Shown: positions 55,536-64,000 of the stretch, piece by piece
How the letters are laid out: each line of letters opens with the position of its first letter
Position numbering within the stretch: position 1 is the first letter of the stretch
NCBI GenBank assembly: GCA_033875255.1
Contig: JAWZSN010000010.1
Span: 100,622 to 164,621, forward strand
Reading direction: 5' to 3'
Length of the DNA stretch: 64,000 nt
From: Marinimicrococcus sp033875255
Lineage (GTDB): Bacteria > Pseudomonadota > Alphaproteobacteria > Geminicoccales > Geminicoccaceae
Notes under the pieces: generated by a model
What the model was told of the DNA's origin: nothing
Databases searched by the model: none
The model's input: the letters and a program-made list of their open reading frames with translations, nothing else
Position numbers and translations under genes: made by a program

Positions 55536-55922
55536 ATGAGACGTCTGGCGATCTGCGGTGCGGTTCTGATGCTGGCGGCCTGCACAGCGCAGCAGCGCGG
55601 CTACGAGCCGGTGGTCGATGTGGCGGCCTCCGGCAGGACTCAGGGCGAGTACCGGGCCGACCTCGACCAGTGCCAAGCGCTGGCGGCCCAGCAGAACACC
55701 GCGCAGGTGGCTGCGACGAGCACGGCGGTGGGTGCCGCGGCGGGTGCCGCCACCGGCACGCTCCTAGGCGTGTTCGGCGGCCGGCCGGCGCACGGCCTCT
55801 GGCGGGGCGCGGCGGTGGGTGGCCTCGGCGGCCTCGGCTACGGGGCCTGGCAGGGCTGGGCGGGACAGAACAGGCTGGTCAGCAACTGCCTGCGCGGGCG
55901 CGGCTATTCGGTGCTGAGCTAG
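55536..55922 (+). CDS. small lipoprotein with glycine-zipper segment
   Basis: 128 residues. Lipobox LMLAAC (about residues 11-16) gives a mature lipoprotein starting at Cys16. Residues about 64-103 are a run of small residues (GAAAGAATGTLLG, AAVGGLGGLGYGAW) like glycine-zipper domains of outer-membrane lipoproteins. Two Cys later (about 45 and 119) may form a disulfide. GGGAGGG is well placed before the ATG at 55536. Envelope role unknown. Confidence 0.7.
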   Translation: MRRLAICGAVLMLAACTAQQRGYEPVVDVAASGRTQGEYRADLDQCQALAAQQNTAQVAATSTAVGAAAGAATGTLLGVFGGRPAHGLWRGAAVGGLGGLGYGAWQGWAGQNRLVSNCLRGRGYSVLS

Positions 55923-57016
55923 CCTCCCGCCTGCTCGGTAAAGACCGCTGCCAGCCCCTCGGCGGTGGCGGGGCACACGCCGCGTTCGGTCACGAGGCCG
56001 GTGACGTAGCGGGCCGGGGTCACGTCGAACGCCCAGTTGCCGGCCGGGCTGCCGGCCGGTGTGATCTCGACCGTCTCGATCCGCCCGTCGGCGGTGCGTC
56101 CGCTCACCCGGGTGAGCTCGCTGCCGTCGCGCTGCTCGATGGGGACCTCGCGCAGGCCGTCCTCGATGGTCCAGTCGATGGTGGTGGAAGGCAGCGCCAC
56201 GTAGAACGGCACGCCGTTGTCGGCAGCGGCGAGCGCCTTCAGGTAGGTGCCGATCTTGTTGCACACGTCGCCGCGCCGCGTGGTCCGGTCGGTGCCGACG
56301 ATGCACAGATCGACCATGCCGTGCTGCATCAGGTGGCCGCCGACATTGTCGGCGATCACGGTGTGGGGAACGCCCTGCTGGCCCAGCTCGAAGGCGGTCA
56401 GTGCCGCGCCCTGGTTGCGCGGGCGGGTCTCGTCGACCCACACATGGACGTCTATGCCTTCTTCCTGGGCACGGTAGATCGGGGCGGTCGCCGTACCCCA
56501 GTCGATGGTGGCGAGCCAGCCGGCATTGCAGTGGGTGAGGACGTTGACCGGCCCGCTGCCCTTGCGCTGGGCGGCGGCACGGATCAGCGCCAGCCCATGA
56601 TCGCCGATGGCCTTGCAGATCGCCACGTCCTCGTCGCAGATCCGCGCCGCCTCGGCGTAGGCCCGCTCGAGGCGGCCACCGTGCGGCTGGTTGCGCAGGG
56701 CGCTGCGCATCCGCTCGAGCGCCCAGCGCAGGTTGACGGCGGTGGGGCGGGTGCGGATCAGCCGCTCGCAGGCCCGCTCGATTCCCTCGTCGCTGGGGTC
56801 GTCGAGAAGCGCCAGGCAGACACCGTAGGCCGCGGTGGCGCCGATCAGCGGGGCGCCGCGCACCAGCATGGTCTCGATCGCCTGCGCCGCATCCTCGAGG
56901 CTCTCGAGCGCCACCAGCCGCAGCTCGTGGGGCAGCAGCCTCTGATCGAAGGTCATGACGGTCCTGCCGTCGTCCTCCGTCCAGATGGTCCGGTAGTGCC
57001 GGCCGTCGATGCGCAT
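55919..57016 (-). CDS. mtnA: S-methyl-5-thioribose-1-phosphate isomerase
   Basis: 365 residues. Converts methylthioribose 1-phosphate to methylthioribulose 1-phosphate in methionine salvage. RGAPLIGATAAYG, THCNAGWLAT (catalytic Cys), ADNVGGHLMQHGMVD and GTDRTTRRGDVCNKIGTY (catalytic Asp region) are all present. ATG at 57016 with AGGAGG 10 nt upstream; the frame continuing to 57115 encodes a low-complexity Ala/Gly extension and is less likely. Stop codon overlaps that of the convergent lipoprotein gene. No other mtn gene is adjacent. Confidence 0.92.
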   Translation of the reverse strand: MRIDGRHYRTIWTEDDGRTVMTFDQRLLPHELRLVALESLEDAAQAIETMLVRGAPLIGATAAYGVCLALLDDPSDEGIERACERLIRTRPTAVNLRWALERMRSALRNQPHGGRLERAYAEAARICDEDVAICKAIGDHGLALIRAAAQRKGSGPVNVLTHCNAGWLATIDWGTATAPIYRAQEEGIDVHVWVDETRPRNQGAALTAFELGQQGVPHTVIADNVGGHLMQHGMVDLCIVGTDRTTRRGDVCNKIGTYLKALAAADNGVPFYVALPSTTIDWTIEDGLREVPIEQRDGSELTRVSGRTADGRIETVEITPAGSPAGNWAFDVTPARYVTGLVTERGVCPATAEGLAAVFTEQAGG

Positions 57017-57237
57017 CCGCGTCGGTCCTCCTGCTGGGGCCATCCCCCGGGCCGCAAGCCCGCCGGCAGGGGCGGCAGCCGCGCCGGCACGCACTCTATA
57101 GGCCATTGTCTCCAAGCTTTCACGGTACTAGCTTACACTCCGAAGTGCATCCAGGAGGTGCCGGGGAAGGCATCGGCAGAGGGCTTGGAAATGGCGTGCG
57201 CGGCGATCACTCTCCACACCAGCAGTAGTCGGCCCTG

Positions 57238-57816
57238 ATGAGCGGGCCGGACCAGACCATGCCCTCCCTGTCCGCCTGTCCGGCCCTCGTCCTGAACGCC
57301 GATTACCAGCCTCTCAGCTACTATCCGCTCTCGGTGTGGAGCTGGCAGGAGACGGTAAAGGCGATCTTTCTCGATCGCGTGGCGGTGGTCTCCAGCTATG
57401 ACCGGGTGATCCGCTCGCCGGGCTTCGAGATGCCGTTGCCCAGCGTGGTGGCGCTCAAGGAGTACGTGCCGCAGAACCGGCGGCCGCCGTTCACCCGGTT
57501 CAACGTGTTCCTGCGCGACCGCTTCACCTGCCAGTACTGCCGGGGCGGCTTCCCGACCCACGAGCTGACATTCGACCACCTGATCCCGCGCTCGCGCGGC
57601 GGCCGGACGTCCTGGTACAACATCATCACTGCCTGCACCCGCTGCAACCTGCGCAAGGCCGACCGGCTGCCGCACGAATGCGGCATGCAGCCGGTCAGCC
57701 GCCCGTTCGCGCCGTCGAGCCGCCAGCTCCAGCACAATGGCAGGGCGTTTCCGCCCAATTACCTGCACAAGAGCTGGCGCGATTATCTCTACTGGGACGT
57801 CGAGCTGGAGCCCTGA
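57238..57816 (+). CDS. HNH endonuclease-family protein
   Basis: 192 residues. A zinc-finger HNH site: CQYC (C98, C101), FDHLIPRSRGG (D113, H114), N128 and the second pair AC..C (C133, C136). N-terminal VLNADYQPLSYYPLSVWSW is typical of a widely distributed housekeeping-like HNH family in alphaproteobacteria, of unknown biological role. ATG at 57238 has no clear ribosome binding site; 57259 is an alternative. Its 3' end overlaps the convergent acetyltransferase gene by 28 bp. Confidence 0.82.
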   Translation: MSGPDQTMPSLSACPALVLNADYQPLSYYPLSVWSWQETVKAIFLDRVAVVSSYDRVIRSPGFEMPLPSVVALKEYVPQNRRPPFTRFNVFLRDRFTCQYCRGGFPTHELTFDHLIPRSRGGRTSWYNIITACTRCNLRKADRLPHECGMQPVSRPFAPSSRQLQHNGRAFPPNYLHKSWRDYLYWDVELEP

Positions 57817-60230
57817 GCCCGCCGGCGGCGCAGGTCGAGGGTCGCGTGCACCACCCCCAGATCCTCCGGATCGCGGGCCAGCTCGAAACCCAGCATCCGG
57901 GCCAGGCTCAGCATCGGCGTGTTGTCGGCCATGACATGGCCCCAGATCCGGCCGATGCCGCGCTCGCCGGCATAGGCGACGATCCGCTCCATCAGCCGCC
58001 GGCCGAGACCGCGGCCCTTGAGGTCGGAGCGCACGAGAATGGCGAACTCGGCCTGCTCGCGGTCGGCATCGGCCGAGATCCGCACCACGCCCATCAGCTC
58101 TTCGCGGCTTTTCGTGTCGAAGGCCAGAAGCGCCATCTCCCGGTCGTAGTCGATCTGGGTCAGCCGTGCCGCCATGGGCTCGCTCAGCTCCTTGAGCGAG
58201 GTGAAGAAGCGGTGCGCCACGTCGCTTGGCGTCAGCCGGTGGAACGTCGCCTGCAGCATAGGCACGTCCTCGGGGCGGATCGGCCGCAGAAATAGCGCGG
58301 TGCCATCCTCGAGCACCAGCGACTGCTCGAGCTCGGCGGGATAGGGCCGGATGGCCAGCCGGTCGCCTGCGGGCCGCGTTGCCCGCTCGACCACGAGCAC
58401 GGCGCCGCGCGTCGCCGGGCCGTCGCTTCCCACAACGACCGGCGCCATCTCCAGCGTCACCAGCTCGGCGAGCTCGGCGGCGAGCTGGGCCACCTTGCAC
58501 AGCATCAGCTCCAGCCCCGCCATCGACGGTGAGTCCTCGCCCGGGGCGAGCCCCAGCAGCCGGTCGACGCCGGCATCCTCGAGCAGTCGGCGCGCCAGGC
58601 TGAGATTGAGCGGCGGCAGGCTTGCCGTCGGCATGCCGCGGCGCGCCTGCGGCGGGGCGAGCGTGTCGATTCCGAGGACCGGCCCGAACAACGGGTCGCG
58701 CCGCACCGCCACGCGAAGCTGCGGCAGGCCGGCGTCGGCGGCGCCGTCCGGGCGCAGGGCAATGCCGTAGGTCGCGAGCAACGCCGCCGCCGCGGACCCC
58801 TCGATATGCGCCCGCCCGGCGGCCAGCGCCGCCTGCGCCAGCCGCGTCGCGGCCTCGCGGTCGCGCTCGAACAAGGTAGGTGCCGAGGGCGGCGTCTCCA
58901 TGAGCTGTCGCCGGTTGCGCTGCCAGGCGCCGAGCCGCAGGAAGGCAGTGACCGCGGCTTCGGGCGAGTCGTAGCTGGCGATCTGCCGCCGGCGGAACAG
59001 CCGGCGTGCCTCGATCACCGATTCCTCCCCGAGCCATGCGGTCATGACCGGCTTCCTGCTCCGCGCGGCGATCTCGGCCACCGCCTGCCCGGCACCGGCG
59101 GCGTCGTTGACCGCGAGCGGCGTGAACACCACCAAGACCGCATCGGCCGCCTTCTCCTCGAGCAGGATCTCGAGTGCGGCGGCGTAGCGCGCGCCATCCG
59201 CGTCGCCGCCCAGGTCGAGGGGATTGGCGGCGCCCCGGTGGTCCGGCATGAGGCGCGCCAGCCGTGCCACGGTCTGTTCGGAGAGCTGCGCCAGGCGGCC
59301 GCCGCCCTCGAGCAGGACGTCGGCGCCGAGCAGCGCCGGTCCGGCGCCGTTGGTGAGGATCGCCAGCCGGTCGCCGCCGACCCTGAAGCCGGCGGCAAGG
59401 GTCCGGGCGGCGCCCACCAGATCGGCCAGCCGTGGCACCGCCAGAAGGCCGGAGCGGCGGAACGCGGCGGCCCACACGGCGTCGCTGGTGCCGCCCGCGG
59501 TGCCCGGCGGGCTGCTGCGGACCACGATCACCGGCTTGATACGCGCCGCCACCCGCGCCGCCGACATGAACTCGCGCGCATCGCTCACATGATCGAGATG
59601 CAGAAGGATGGCTCGGGTGCCGGAGTCGAGCGCCAGATGGTCGAGCAGGTCGCCGATATCGACGTCGAGCATCGGCCCGAGCCCGGCTACCACCGAGAAA
59701 CCCACCTGGCGCAGCGCCGCCCATTCCATCATGTAGGCGGCGATGCCTGCCGACTGGGCGACGAAGGCGAGATCGCCGGGTGGCACGCTGGCGGTGGCGA
59801 GGCTCGCGTCGATGCCGCGGCCGGGCACCACCAGGCCGAAGGCCTGCGGGCCCACCAGCCGCACGTCGTGCTCGCGCAGGGCAGCCGCGATGCGCCGCAG
59901 CAGCCCGGCATCGCCCACCGGCGTGGCGCCCACCGAGACGGTCGCCCGCGTGCCGCGCCGGTCGAGCTGTGCGATGAGCTCGGGCAGACGCTCGGGCGCG
60001 CCGGCGAGCACCGCCAGGTCCGGCGCCAGCGGCAGCGCGTCGACGCTTTTGAAGGTCAGCGCGCTCTCGATAGCCAGCCGGCTGTCGTGGACCGGCATGA
60101 TCGGACCGTCGAAGCCGGCGCGCAGCAGCCTGCGCGCGACTTGGGCACCCAGCCTGTCGAAGCCCGGCTCGCCGCCGATGAAGGCGATCGAGCGCGGCTT
60201 GAGAAAATGCTCGAGATGCCGGACGCTCAT
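57789..60230 (-). CDS. Pat-like GNAT acetyltransferase fused to ADP-forming acyl-CoA synthetase domains
   Basis: 813 residues. Order: CoA-binding Rossmann domain (1-125, RSIAFIGGEPG), succinyl-CoA-ligase-like domains (about 135-440), a short ATP-grasp-like region (about 460-640) and a C-terminal GNAT domain (about 655-790: LRPIRPEDVPML, then FAILVRSDLKGRGLGRRLM with the acetyl-CoA loop). This is the layout of Pat/PatZ lysine acetyltransferases that switch off acetyl-CoA synthetase. The ATP-grasp part is shorter than in full-length relatives and I see no clear nucleotide-binding motifs, so only the acetyltransferase is likely active. ATG at 60230. Confidence 0.82.
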   Translation of the reverse strand: MSVRHLEHFLKPRSIAFIGGEPGFDRLGAQVARRLLRAGFDGPIMPVHDSRLAIESALTFKSVDALPLAPDLAVLAGAPERLPELIAQLDRRGTRATVSVGATPVGDAGLLRRIAAALREHDVRLVGPQAFGLVVPGRGIDASLATASVPPGDLAFVAQSAGIAAYMMEWAALRQVGFSVVAGLGPMLDVDIGDLLDHLALDSGTRAILLHLDHVSDAREFMSAARVAARIKPVIVVRSSPPGTAGGTSDAVWAAAFRRSGLLAVPRLADLVGAARTLAAGFRVGGDRLAILTNGAGPALLGADVLLEGGGRLAQLSEQTVARLARLMPDHRGAANPLDLGGDADGARYAAALEILLEEKAADAVLVVFTPLAVNDAAGAGQAVAEIAARSRKPVMTAWLGEESVIEARRLFRRRQIASYDSPEAAVTAFLRLGAWQRNRRQLMETPPSAPTLFERDREAATRLAQAALAAGRAHIEGSAAAALLATYGIALRPDGAADAGLPQLRVAVRRDPLFGPVLGIDTLAPPQARRGMPTASLPPLNLSLARRLLEDAGVDRLLGLAPGEDSPSMAGLELMLCKVAQLAAELAELVTLEMAPVVVGSDGPATRGAVLVVERATRPAGDRLAIRPYPAELEQSLVLEDGTALFLRPIRPEDVPMLQATFHRLTPSDVAHRFFTSLKELSEPMAARLTQIDYDREMALLAFDTKSREELMGVVRISADADREQAEFAILVRSDLKGRGLGRRLMERIVAYAGERGIGRIWGHVMADNTPMLSLARMLGFELARDPEDLGVVHATLDLRRRRAQGSSSTSQ

Positions 60231-60337
60231 CGTGGTCGGGCTTCTCCCTCTGGCCGTCCCCGGTATCCCGCCCCACCTTGCGGATAGATGCTGCGTCCGG
60301 CGGCGGCGCGGTGAGCCTGAGCAGGGAAGGCCGGGGG

Positions 60338-61408
60338 ATGACGGGTAGCGGAACAAGCCGGCGCAAGTTCCTTCAGGCAGCCGCCACGCTGCCGGCGGCG
60401 CTGGGCGGCTGCCTGAAGGGCGGCGTCGCGCGGCCGCCCGATGCTCCCTGGCACCATGGACCGGACGGCTTTCGCAACCCGCCTGGCAGCCCCGAGGGCG
60501 GCGGCGGTCTTGGCGACTGGACCTCGTTCTTCTGGCGCCGGCTGGGCACCTCCGAGCCGGATGCGGAGCTGCCGCCCGGCCATGTTCTCGGGCCGGCGGC
60601 GGTGCATGCCGGCGTGACGCTGCTGGCGCGCGAGGAGGCAGTGCTCTGGCTGGGGCATTCCTGCTTCCTTCTGCGTCTGGGCGGGCTCACGGTGCTGACG
60701 GACCCGTTTCTGGGCGAGCGCGCCTCGCCGTTCGAGAGCTTCGGCCCGAAGCGCCTGACGCCGCCGCCGCTGCCCATCGCGGGCCTGCCGCCGGTCGATC
60801 TCGTGCTGCTCTCGCACAATCACTACGACCATCTCGACCTTGCGAGCCTGGAGGAGCTGGGAGGCCGCCAGGGGCCCACTCTCGTAACCACCCTCAAGGT
60901 GTCCGACTATCTGCGCAAGGATGGATTCGCGAGCGTCCACGAGCTGGACTGGCATGAGCGGCTGGATCACGGGCCGCTGGCGGTCACCGCTTTGCCGGCG
61001 ATCCATTTCTCCAAGCGCACGCCATTCGACCGGAACGCCTCGCTGTGGTGCGGGTTCTTGCTGCAGAGCCGCGACCGCTGCGTCTATTTCGCCGGCGATA
61101 CCGCGCATGGCCCGGTCTTCCGCGAGATCGGCGCGCATTACCCGCCGCCCGACCTGGCCCTCGTGCCCATCGGCGCCTACGAGCCGCTCGAGCTGATGCA
61201 GGGCTCGCACTGCACGCCCGAGGAGGCGGCCCTGATCGGCCGGGAGCTGGGGGCCCGGCGGCTGTGCGCCATGCACTGGGGCACGATCCGCCTCACCGAC
61301 GAGCCTCTTTTCGAGCCGCCGGCACGGTTCGCCGCCGGCGCGGCGCGCGCAGGCTATGCCCCGGAGACGGCATGGCGGCTGGCGATCGGCGAGGCCCGGC
61401 TTCTTTGA
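60338..61408 (+). CDS. MBL-fold metal-dependent hydrolase, exported
   Basis: 356 residues. N-terminal SRRKFLQAAATLPAALGGC (about 7-25) has a twin-arginine-type start and a lipobox-like LGGC, so it is probably exported by Tat and lipidated. The metallo-beta-lactamase core has WLGHSCFL and SHNHYDHLD (H160, H162, D164, H165), then FAGDTAHG, as in NAPE-PLD/UlaG-like enzymes that hydrolyse phosphodiesters or lactones. GGAAGG 7 nt before the ATG at 60338. Substrate unknown. Confidence 0.82.
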   Translation: MTGSGTSRRKFLQAAATLPAALGGCLKGGVARPPDAPWHHGPDGFRNPPGSPEGGGGLGDWTSFFWRRLGTSEPDAELPPGHVLGPAAVHAGVTLLAREEAVLWLGHSCFLLRLGGLTVLTDPFLGERASPFESFGPKRLTPPPLPIAGLPPVDLVLLSHNHYDHLDLASLEELGGRQGPTLVTTLKVSDYLRKDGFASVHELDWHERLDHGPLAVTALPAIHFSKRTPFDRNASLWCGFLLQSRDRCVYFAGDTAHGPVFREIGAHYPPPDLALVPIGAYEPLELMQGSHCTPEEAALIGRELGARRLCAMHWGTIRLTDEPLFEPPARFAAGAARAGYAPETAWRLAIGEARLL

Positions 61409-61421
61409 GCCGGCGTGACGG

Positions 61422-61814
61422 TCAGTTGGGGCGCGATCGGTGGCCGGGCGTGTCCAGGGAGAAAGTCGGGATGTCGACGTCGAGCACCGCGCCCTTGTCC
61501 GTCACCATGCGGTAGCTGCCCGCCATGATGCCGCTCGACGTGGCGAGGGGCGCGCCGCTGGTATACTCGAAACTGGCGCCCGGCTCGATGCGCGGCTGCT
61601 TGCCCACGACGCCCTGCCCGCGCACCTCGGTGGAGTGGCCGCGCGCGTCGGTGATCCGCCAGTGCCGGCTCAGCAACTGCACCGGCTCGCGCCGGCCGTT
61701 GCTGATGGTGATGCGGTAGCCGAACATCCAGCGCGTGTCCGGAGGCTGTGACTGCTCCTCAATGAAGAATGGCTCGACCGTAACGCGTATGCCGAGGGTG
61801 ACGGCGTCATACAT
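61422..61814 (-). CDS. apaG: ApaG (DUF525) protein
   Basis: 130 residues, the normal length. Fibronectin-III-like beta-sandwich with VEPFFIEEQSQP, WMFGYRITISN, LLSRHWRITDARG and the Gly-rich VVGKQPRIEPGASFEYTSG. Linked to Co2+/Mg2+ homeostasis in enterobacteria; mechanism unknown. ATG at 61814 preferred to 61850. Confidence 0.92.
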   Translation of the reverse strand: MYDAVTLGIRVTVEPFFIEEQSQPPDTRWMFGYRITISNGRREPVQLLSRHWRITDARGHSTEVRGQGVVGKQPRIEPGASFEYTSGAPLATSSGIMAGSYRMVTDKGAVLDVDIPTFSLDTPGHRSRPN

Positions 61815-61872
61815 GGCCGTTCTTTCGGTTCGGGGCGATATCCTGCCCAAGCGTCCCTAATCCTATAATACC

Positions 61873-63522
61873 TCAATTTTTACGATCATTTGCCGCCGCC
61901 TGTCCAGTATCTCGCGCCCTGAGCTCGCTGCGCCGTACCTTGCCGGTCGCGGTGAGTGGCAGGGCCTCGACGAAAGCGACCTCGCGGGGATATTCGTGGG
62001 CGGCCAGCCGCTGCCTGACAAAGTCCTGGATCGCTGCCGCCAGCGGCTCGCCGGCCGGAATTCCGGGCTTCGTCACCACATAGGCCTTGACCCGCTCGCC
62101 GCGCAGCGGGTCGGGAACGCCCACCACCGCGCACAGGCTCACCGCCGGATGGCGCATCAGGCATTCCTCGATCTCGCCCGGCCCGATCCGGTAGCCGGCG
62201 CTGTTGATGAGATCGTCCTCGCGGCCGAGATAGGCGAGATAGCCCTCCTCGTCGACGCGCCCCATGTCGCCGGTGACGAGCCAGTCGCCCCTGAATTTGT
62301 CGGCCGTCGCCGCCGGATTGTTCCAGTAGCCCAGGAAGATCACCGGATCGGGCGCGCGGACGGCAATGGCCCCTGCCGTCCCGGCGGGCGCCGGCTGCCC
62401 GTCCTCGTCGAGGATCGCCACGACGTGACCCGGCACGGCGCGGCCCATGCTGCCCGGCCGGCGCGCGAACAGGCGGCGGCAGCTCGAGACCAGCAGGTTG
62501 GCCTCGGTCTGGCCATAGAACTCGTTGATCGGGCAGCCGAACACCTCGTCGACCCAGGCGATCTGCCCCTCGCCGAGCCGCTCGCCGCCGCTGCCGATCG
62601 AGCGCAGCCGCGCGCCGGCGCGCAGGGGGTTCACCTCTTCCCGCTGCATGAGCCTGAGCGCCGTGGGCGGCAGGAAGAGGTTGCGGATCTCGTGGCGCGC
62701 CATGAACGAGGCGGCCGCCTCGGGATCGAACTTCGCGGCGCGGCCCGCCACCACCGGCACGCCGAAGAACAGCGAGGGCATCAGCACGTCGAAGAGGCCG
62801 CCGATCCACGCCCAGTCGGCCGGAGTCCAGAACCGGTCCCCGGGCTGCGGAAAGAGCTCTTGGGGCATCTGCACGCCGGGCAGGTGGCCCAGCAGCACGC
62901 GATGGGCGTGCAGGGCGCCCTTGGGATTGCCGGTGGTGCCCGAGGTATAGATGAGGACCGCGGGGTCGTCGGCCAGCGTCGGCACCGCGGCGAGCCGGTC
63001 GGCGGCCGCCTCGAGCAGCGGCCAGAAGGGCTCGGCGCCCGGCGCGCCCTCGTCGGTGACCACGAGCAGGCGCAGCCCCGGCAGCGCGTCGCGCAGCGGC
63101 TCGATCCTCGCGGCACCTGCCGGATCGGTCACCAGCGCTGCGGCACCACTGTCGGCCAGTCGGTAGGCGATGGCATCGGGGCCGAACAGGCTGAAGAGGG
63201 GCAGGGCTATCGCCCCCAGCCTGTAGATGGCGAGGTGGGCGATCAGCGTCTCAACCCGCTGGCCCATCAGGATGGCGACCCGGTCGCCGCGGCTGATTCC
63301 CTTTGCCCGCAGGGCGTTGCCGAGGCGGCTGGAGAGCCGCGACAGCTCGTCGAAGCGCCATGCCCGCACGCCGCCGTCCGGCTCCTCCACGATCAGCGCC
63401 GTGCTTTTGCCTGCGGCGTGCCGGTCGCAGCAGACGGTCGCGATGTTGAGCTCGCGGGGAATGTCCCAGCGAAAGGCGCCCACTAGCTCTTCGTAGGAGC
63501 GCGCCTCGGGCAGGACGCTCAT
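61873..63522 (-). CDS. AMP-forming acyl-CoA synthetase
   Basis: 549 residues. ANL-family ligase: P-loop YTSGTTGNPKG (192-202), YGQTEAN (about 336-342), GDMGRVDEEGYLAYLGREDD (about 415-434) and the C-terminal lysine of LTATGKVRRSE (K near 527). Activates a carboxylic acid to acyl-CoA through an acyl-adenylate. The TPADWAWIGG stretch is shared with acetyl- and medium-chain acyl-CoA synthetases, so a short- or medium-chain acid is likely. Its lysine is a classical target of Pat-type acetylation, and a Pat-like gene lies 1.6 kb away. Confidence 0.88.
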   Translation of the reverse strand: MSVLPEARSYEELVGAFRWDIPRELNIATVCCDRHAAGKSTALIVEEPDGGVRAWRFDELSRLSSRLGNALRAKGISRGDRVAILMGQRVETLIAHLAIYRLGAIALPLFSLFGPDAIAYRLADSGAAALVTDPAGAARIEPLRDALPGLRLLVVTDEGAPGAEPFWPLLEAAADRLAAVPTLADDPAVLIYTSGTTGNPKGALHAHRVLLGHLPGVQMPQELFPQPGDRFWTPADWAWIGGLFDVLMPSLFFGVPVVAGRAAKFDPEAAASFMARHEIRNLFLPPTALRLMQREEVNPLRAGARLRSIGSGGERLGEGQIAWVDEVFGCPINEFYGQTEANLLVSSCRRLFARRPGSMGRAVPGHVVAILDEDGQPAPAGTAGAIAVRAPDPVIFLGYWNNPAATADKFRGDWLVTGDMGRVDEEGYLAYLGREDDLINSAGYRIGPGEIEECLMRHPAVSLCAVVGVPDPLRGERVKAYVVTKPGIPAGEPLAAAIQDFVRQRLAAHEYPREVAFVEALPLTATGKVRRSELRARDTGQAAANDRKN

Positions 63523-63612
63523 GACGTGCCTCCATCATGGGGCCGGAGGTGGCGCTAAGTGCTTCTTAACCTCTCTGGCCGATGCTCTCCATGGAAGGCG
63601 AGGGAGGGCTTG

Positions 63613-64000
63613 ATGGCAAGGCGTGCCTTGATCACCGGGATCACCGGCCAGGACGGGGCGTATCTGGCGGAGCTGCTGCTAGGCAAGGGCTACGAGGTGC
63701 ATGGGCTCAAGCGGCGCAGCTCGTCGTTCAACACCGGGCGGATCGACCATCTCTACGAGGATCCGCACGAGAGAGATGCACGGCTGTTCCTGCATCACGG
63801 CGACATGACCGACGCCACCAACCTGATCCGCGTGGTCCAGGAGGTGCAGCCCGACGAGATCTACAATCTGGCCGCACAGAGCCACGTCAAGGTGAGCTTC
63901 GAGACGCCGGAATATACCGGCAACGCCGATGCCCTGGGCACGCTCAGGCTGCTCGAGGCGATCCGCCTGCTGGGGCTCGGTGAGAAAACGCGCTTCTACC
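63613..64000 (+). CDS. gmd: GDP-mannose 4,6-dehydratase (5' part)
   Basis: First 129 codons; the gene runs off the right edge. Begins MARRALITGITGQDGAYLAE: the nucleotide-binding GITGQDG is diagnostic, followed by GYEVHGLKRRSSSFNTGRID, HHGDMTDATNL, and LAAQSHVKVSFE. Converts GDP-mannose to GDP-4-keto-6-deoxymannose, precursor of fucose, rhamnose and perosamine units of surface polysaccharide. GGAGGG before the ATG. Divergent from the acyl-CoA synthetase gene with 90 bp between. Confidence 0.93.
   Translation, partial: MARRALITGITGQDGAYLAELLLGKGYEVHGLKRRSSSFNTGRIDHLYEDPHERDARLFLHHGDMTDATNLIRVVQEVQPDEIYNLAAQSHVKVSFETPEYTGNADALGTLRLLEAIRLLGLGEKTRFY

Noticed and set aside
57133..60366. Minus-strand frame of 1077 residues overlapping the Pat-like gene
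   Set aside because: Composition is Arg/Gly/Pro-rich low complexity and it overlaps a gene with recognisable CoA-binding and GNAT domains in another frame.

Overview
The window is GC-rich, densely packed chromosomal DNA of an alphaproteobacterium. The evidence is a C4-pathway 5-aminolevulinate synthase (hemA), a SAM-II riboswitch in front of metA, a prs-rplY-pth-ychF block, a DUF1127 protein and many stop/start overlaps (ATGA, GTGA). Rhodospirillales or a relative is my guess; no rRNA or other marker in the window fixes it. I found no tRNA, rRNA, insertion sequence, phage gene or CRISPR array.

Layout. (1) 243-8362, minus strand: four tandem paralogous genes for exported, very acidic, cysteine-poor proteins of about 590-604 residues. 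Each is built from eleven units carrying an AIGNS core and a Gln-x5-Gln element. They share leader and upstream DNA elements, and I recognise no named family. (2) 8773-16486, minus strand: a compact eight-gene operon with a TRAP carboxylate transporter, PyrK, class-1B PyrD, an M20 N-carbamoyl-amino-acid hydrolase, PyrC and PyrE. Read together, these can import orotate and reduce and hydrolyse it to aspartate, with PyrE offering salvage to OMP. An XRE-type regulator lies just upstream. (3) 17626-19402: an MgtC-like membrane protein, a small membrane protein and a HAD phosphatase. (4) 19496-28262: a GntR/FCD regulator, a 32-bp palindromic operator and a plus-strand operon of a cytosine-deaminase-like amidohydrolase, a complete oligopeptide-type ABC importer and a second amidohydrolase. 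(5) 28266-37683, minus strand and convergent with (4): a ten-gene operon with a second oligopeptide-type ABC importer, an enolase-superfamily enzyme, a sugar-nucleotide-type epimerase, RidA, creatininase and a cupin. (6) 37923-42980, plus strand: an unrecognised protein overlapping a TetR gene with a likely operator, then a D-aminoacylase, an M20 peptidase and a YdcZ-type transporter. (7) 43001-48693: housekeeping genes ychF, pth, rplY, prs, an ABC-F ATPase and DUF1127. The 3' end of ychF is amplified as five perfect 20-bp repeats. (8) 48823-54892: ChaC, prephenate dehydrogenase, hisC and a chorismate mutase, divergent from SAM-II-metA and followed by hemA. (9) 54931-64000: mixed genes (lipoprotein, mtnA, HNH nuclease, Pat-like acetyltransferase, MBL hydrolase, apaG, acyl-CoA synthetase), ending inside gmd, probably the edge of a polysaccharide locus.

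The parts most worth a second look are the four AIGNS-repeat proteins and the putative orotate-catabolic operon. Regions 4 to 6 look like scavenging modules for small nitrogen compounds (cyclic amides, aminated heterocycles or modified amino acids). Their substrates cannot be read from the sequence.
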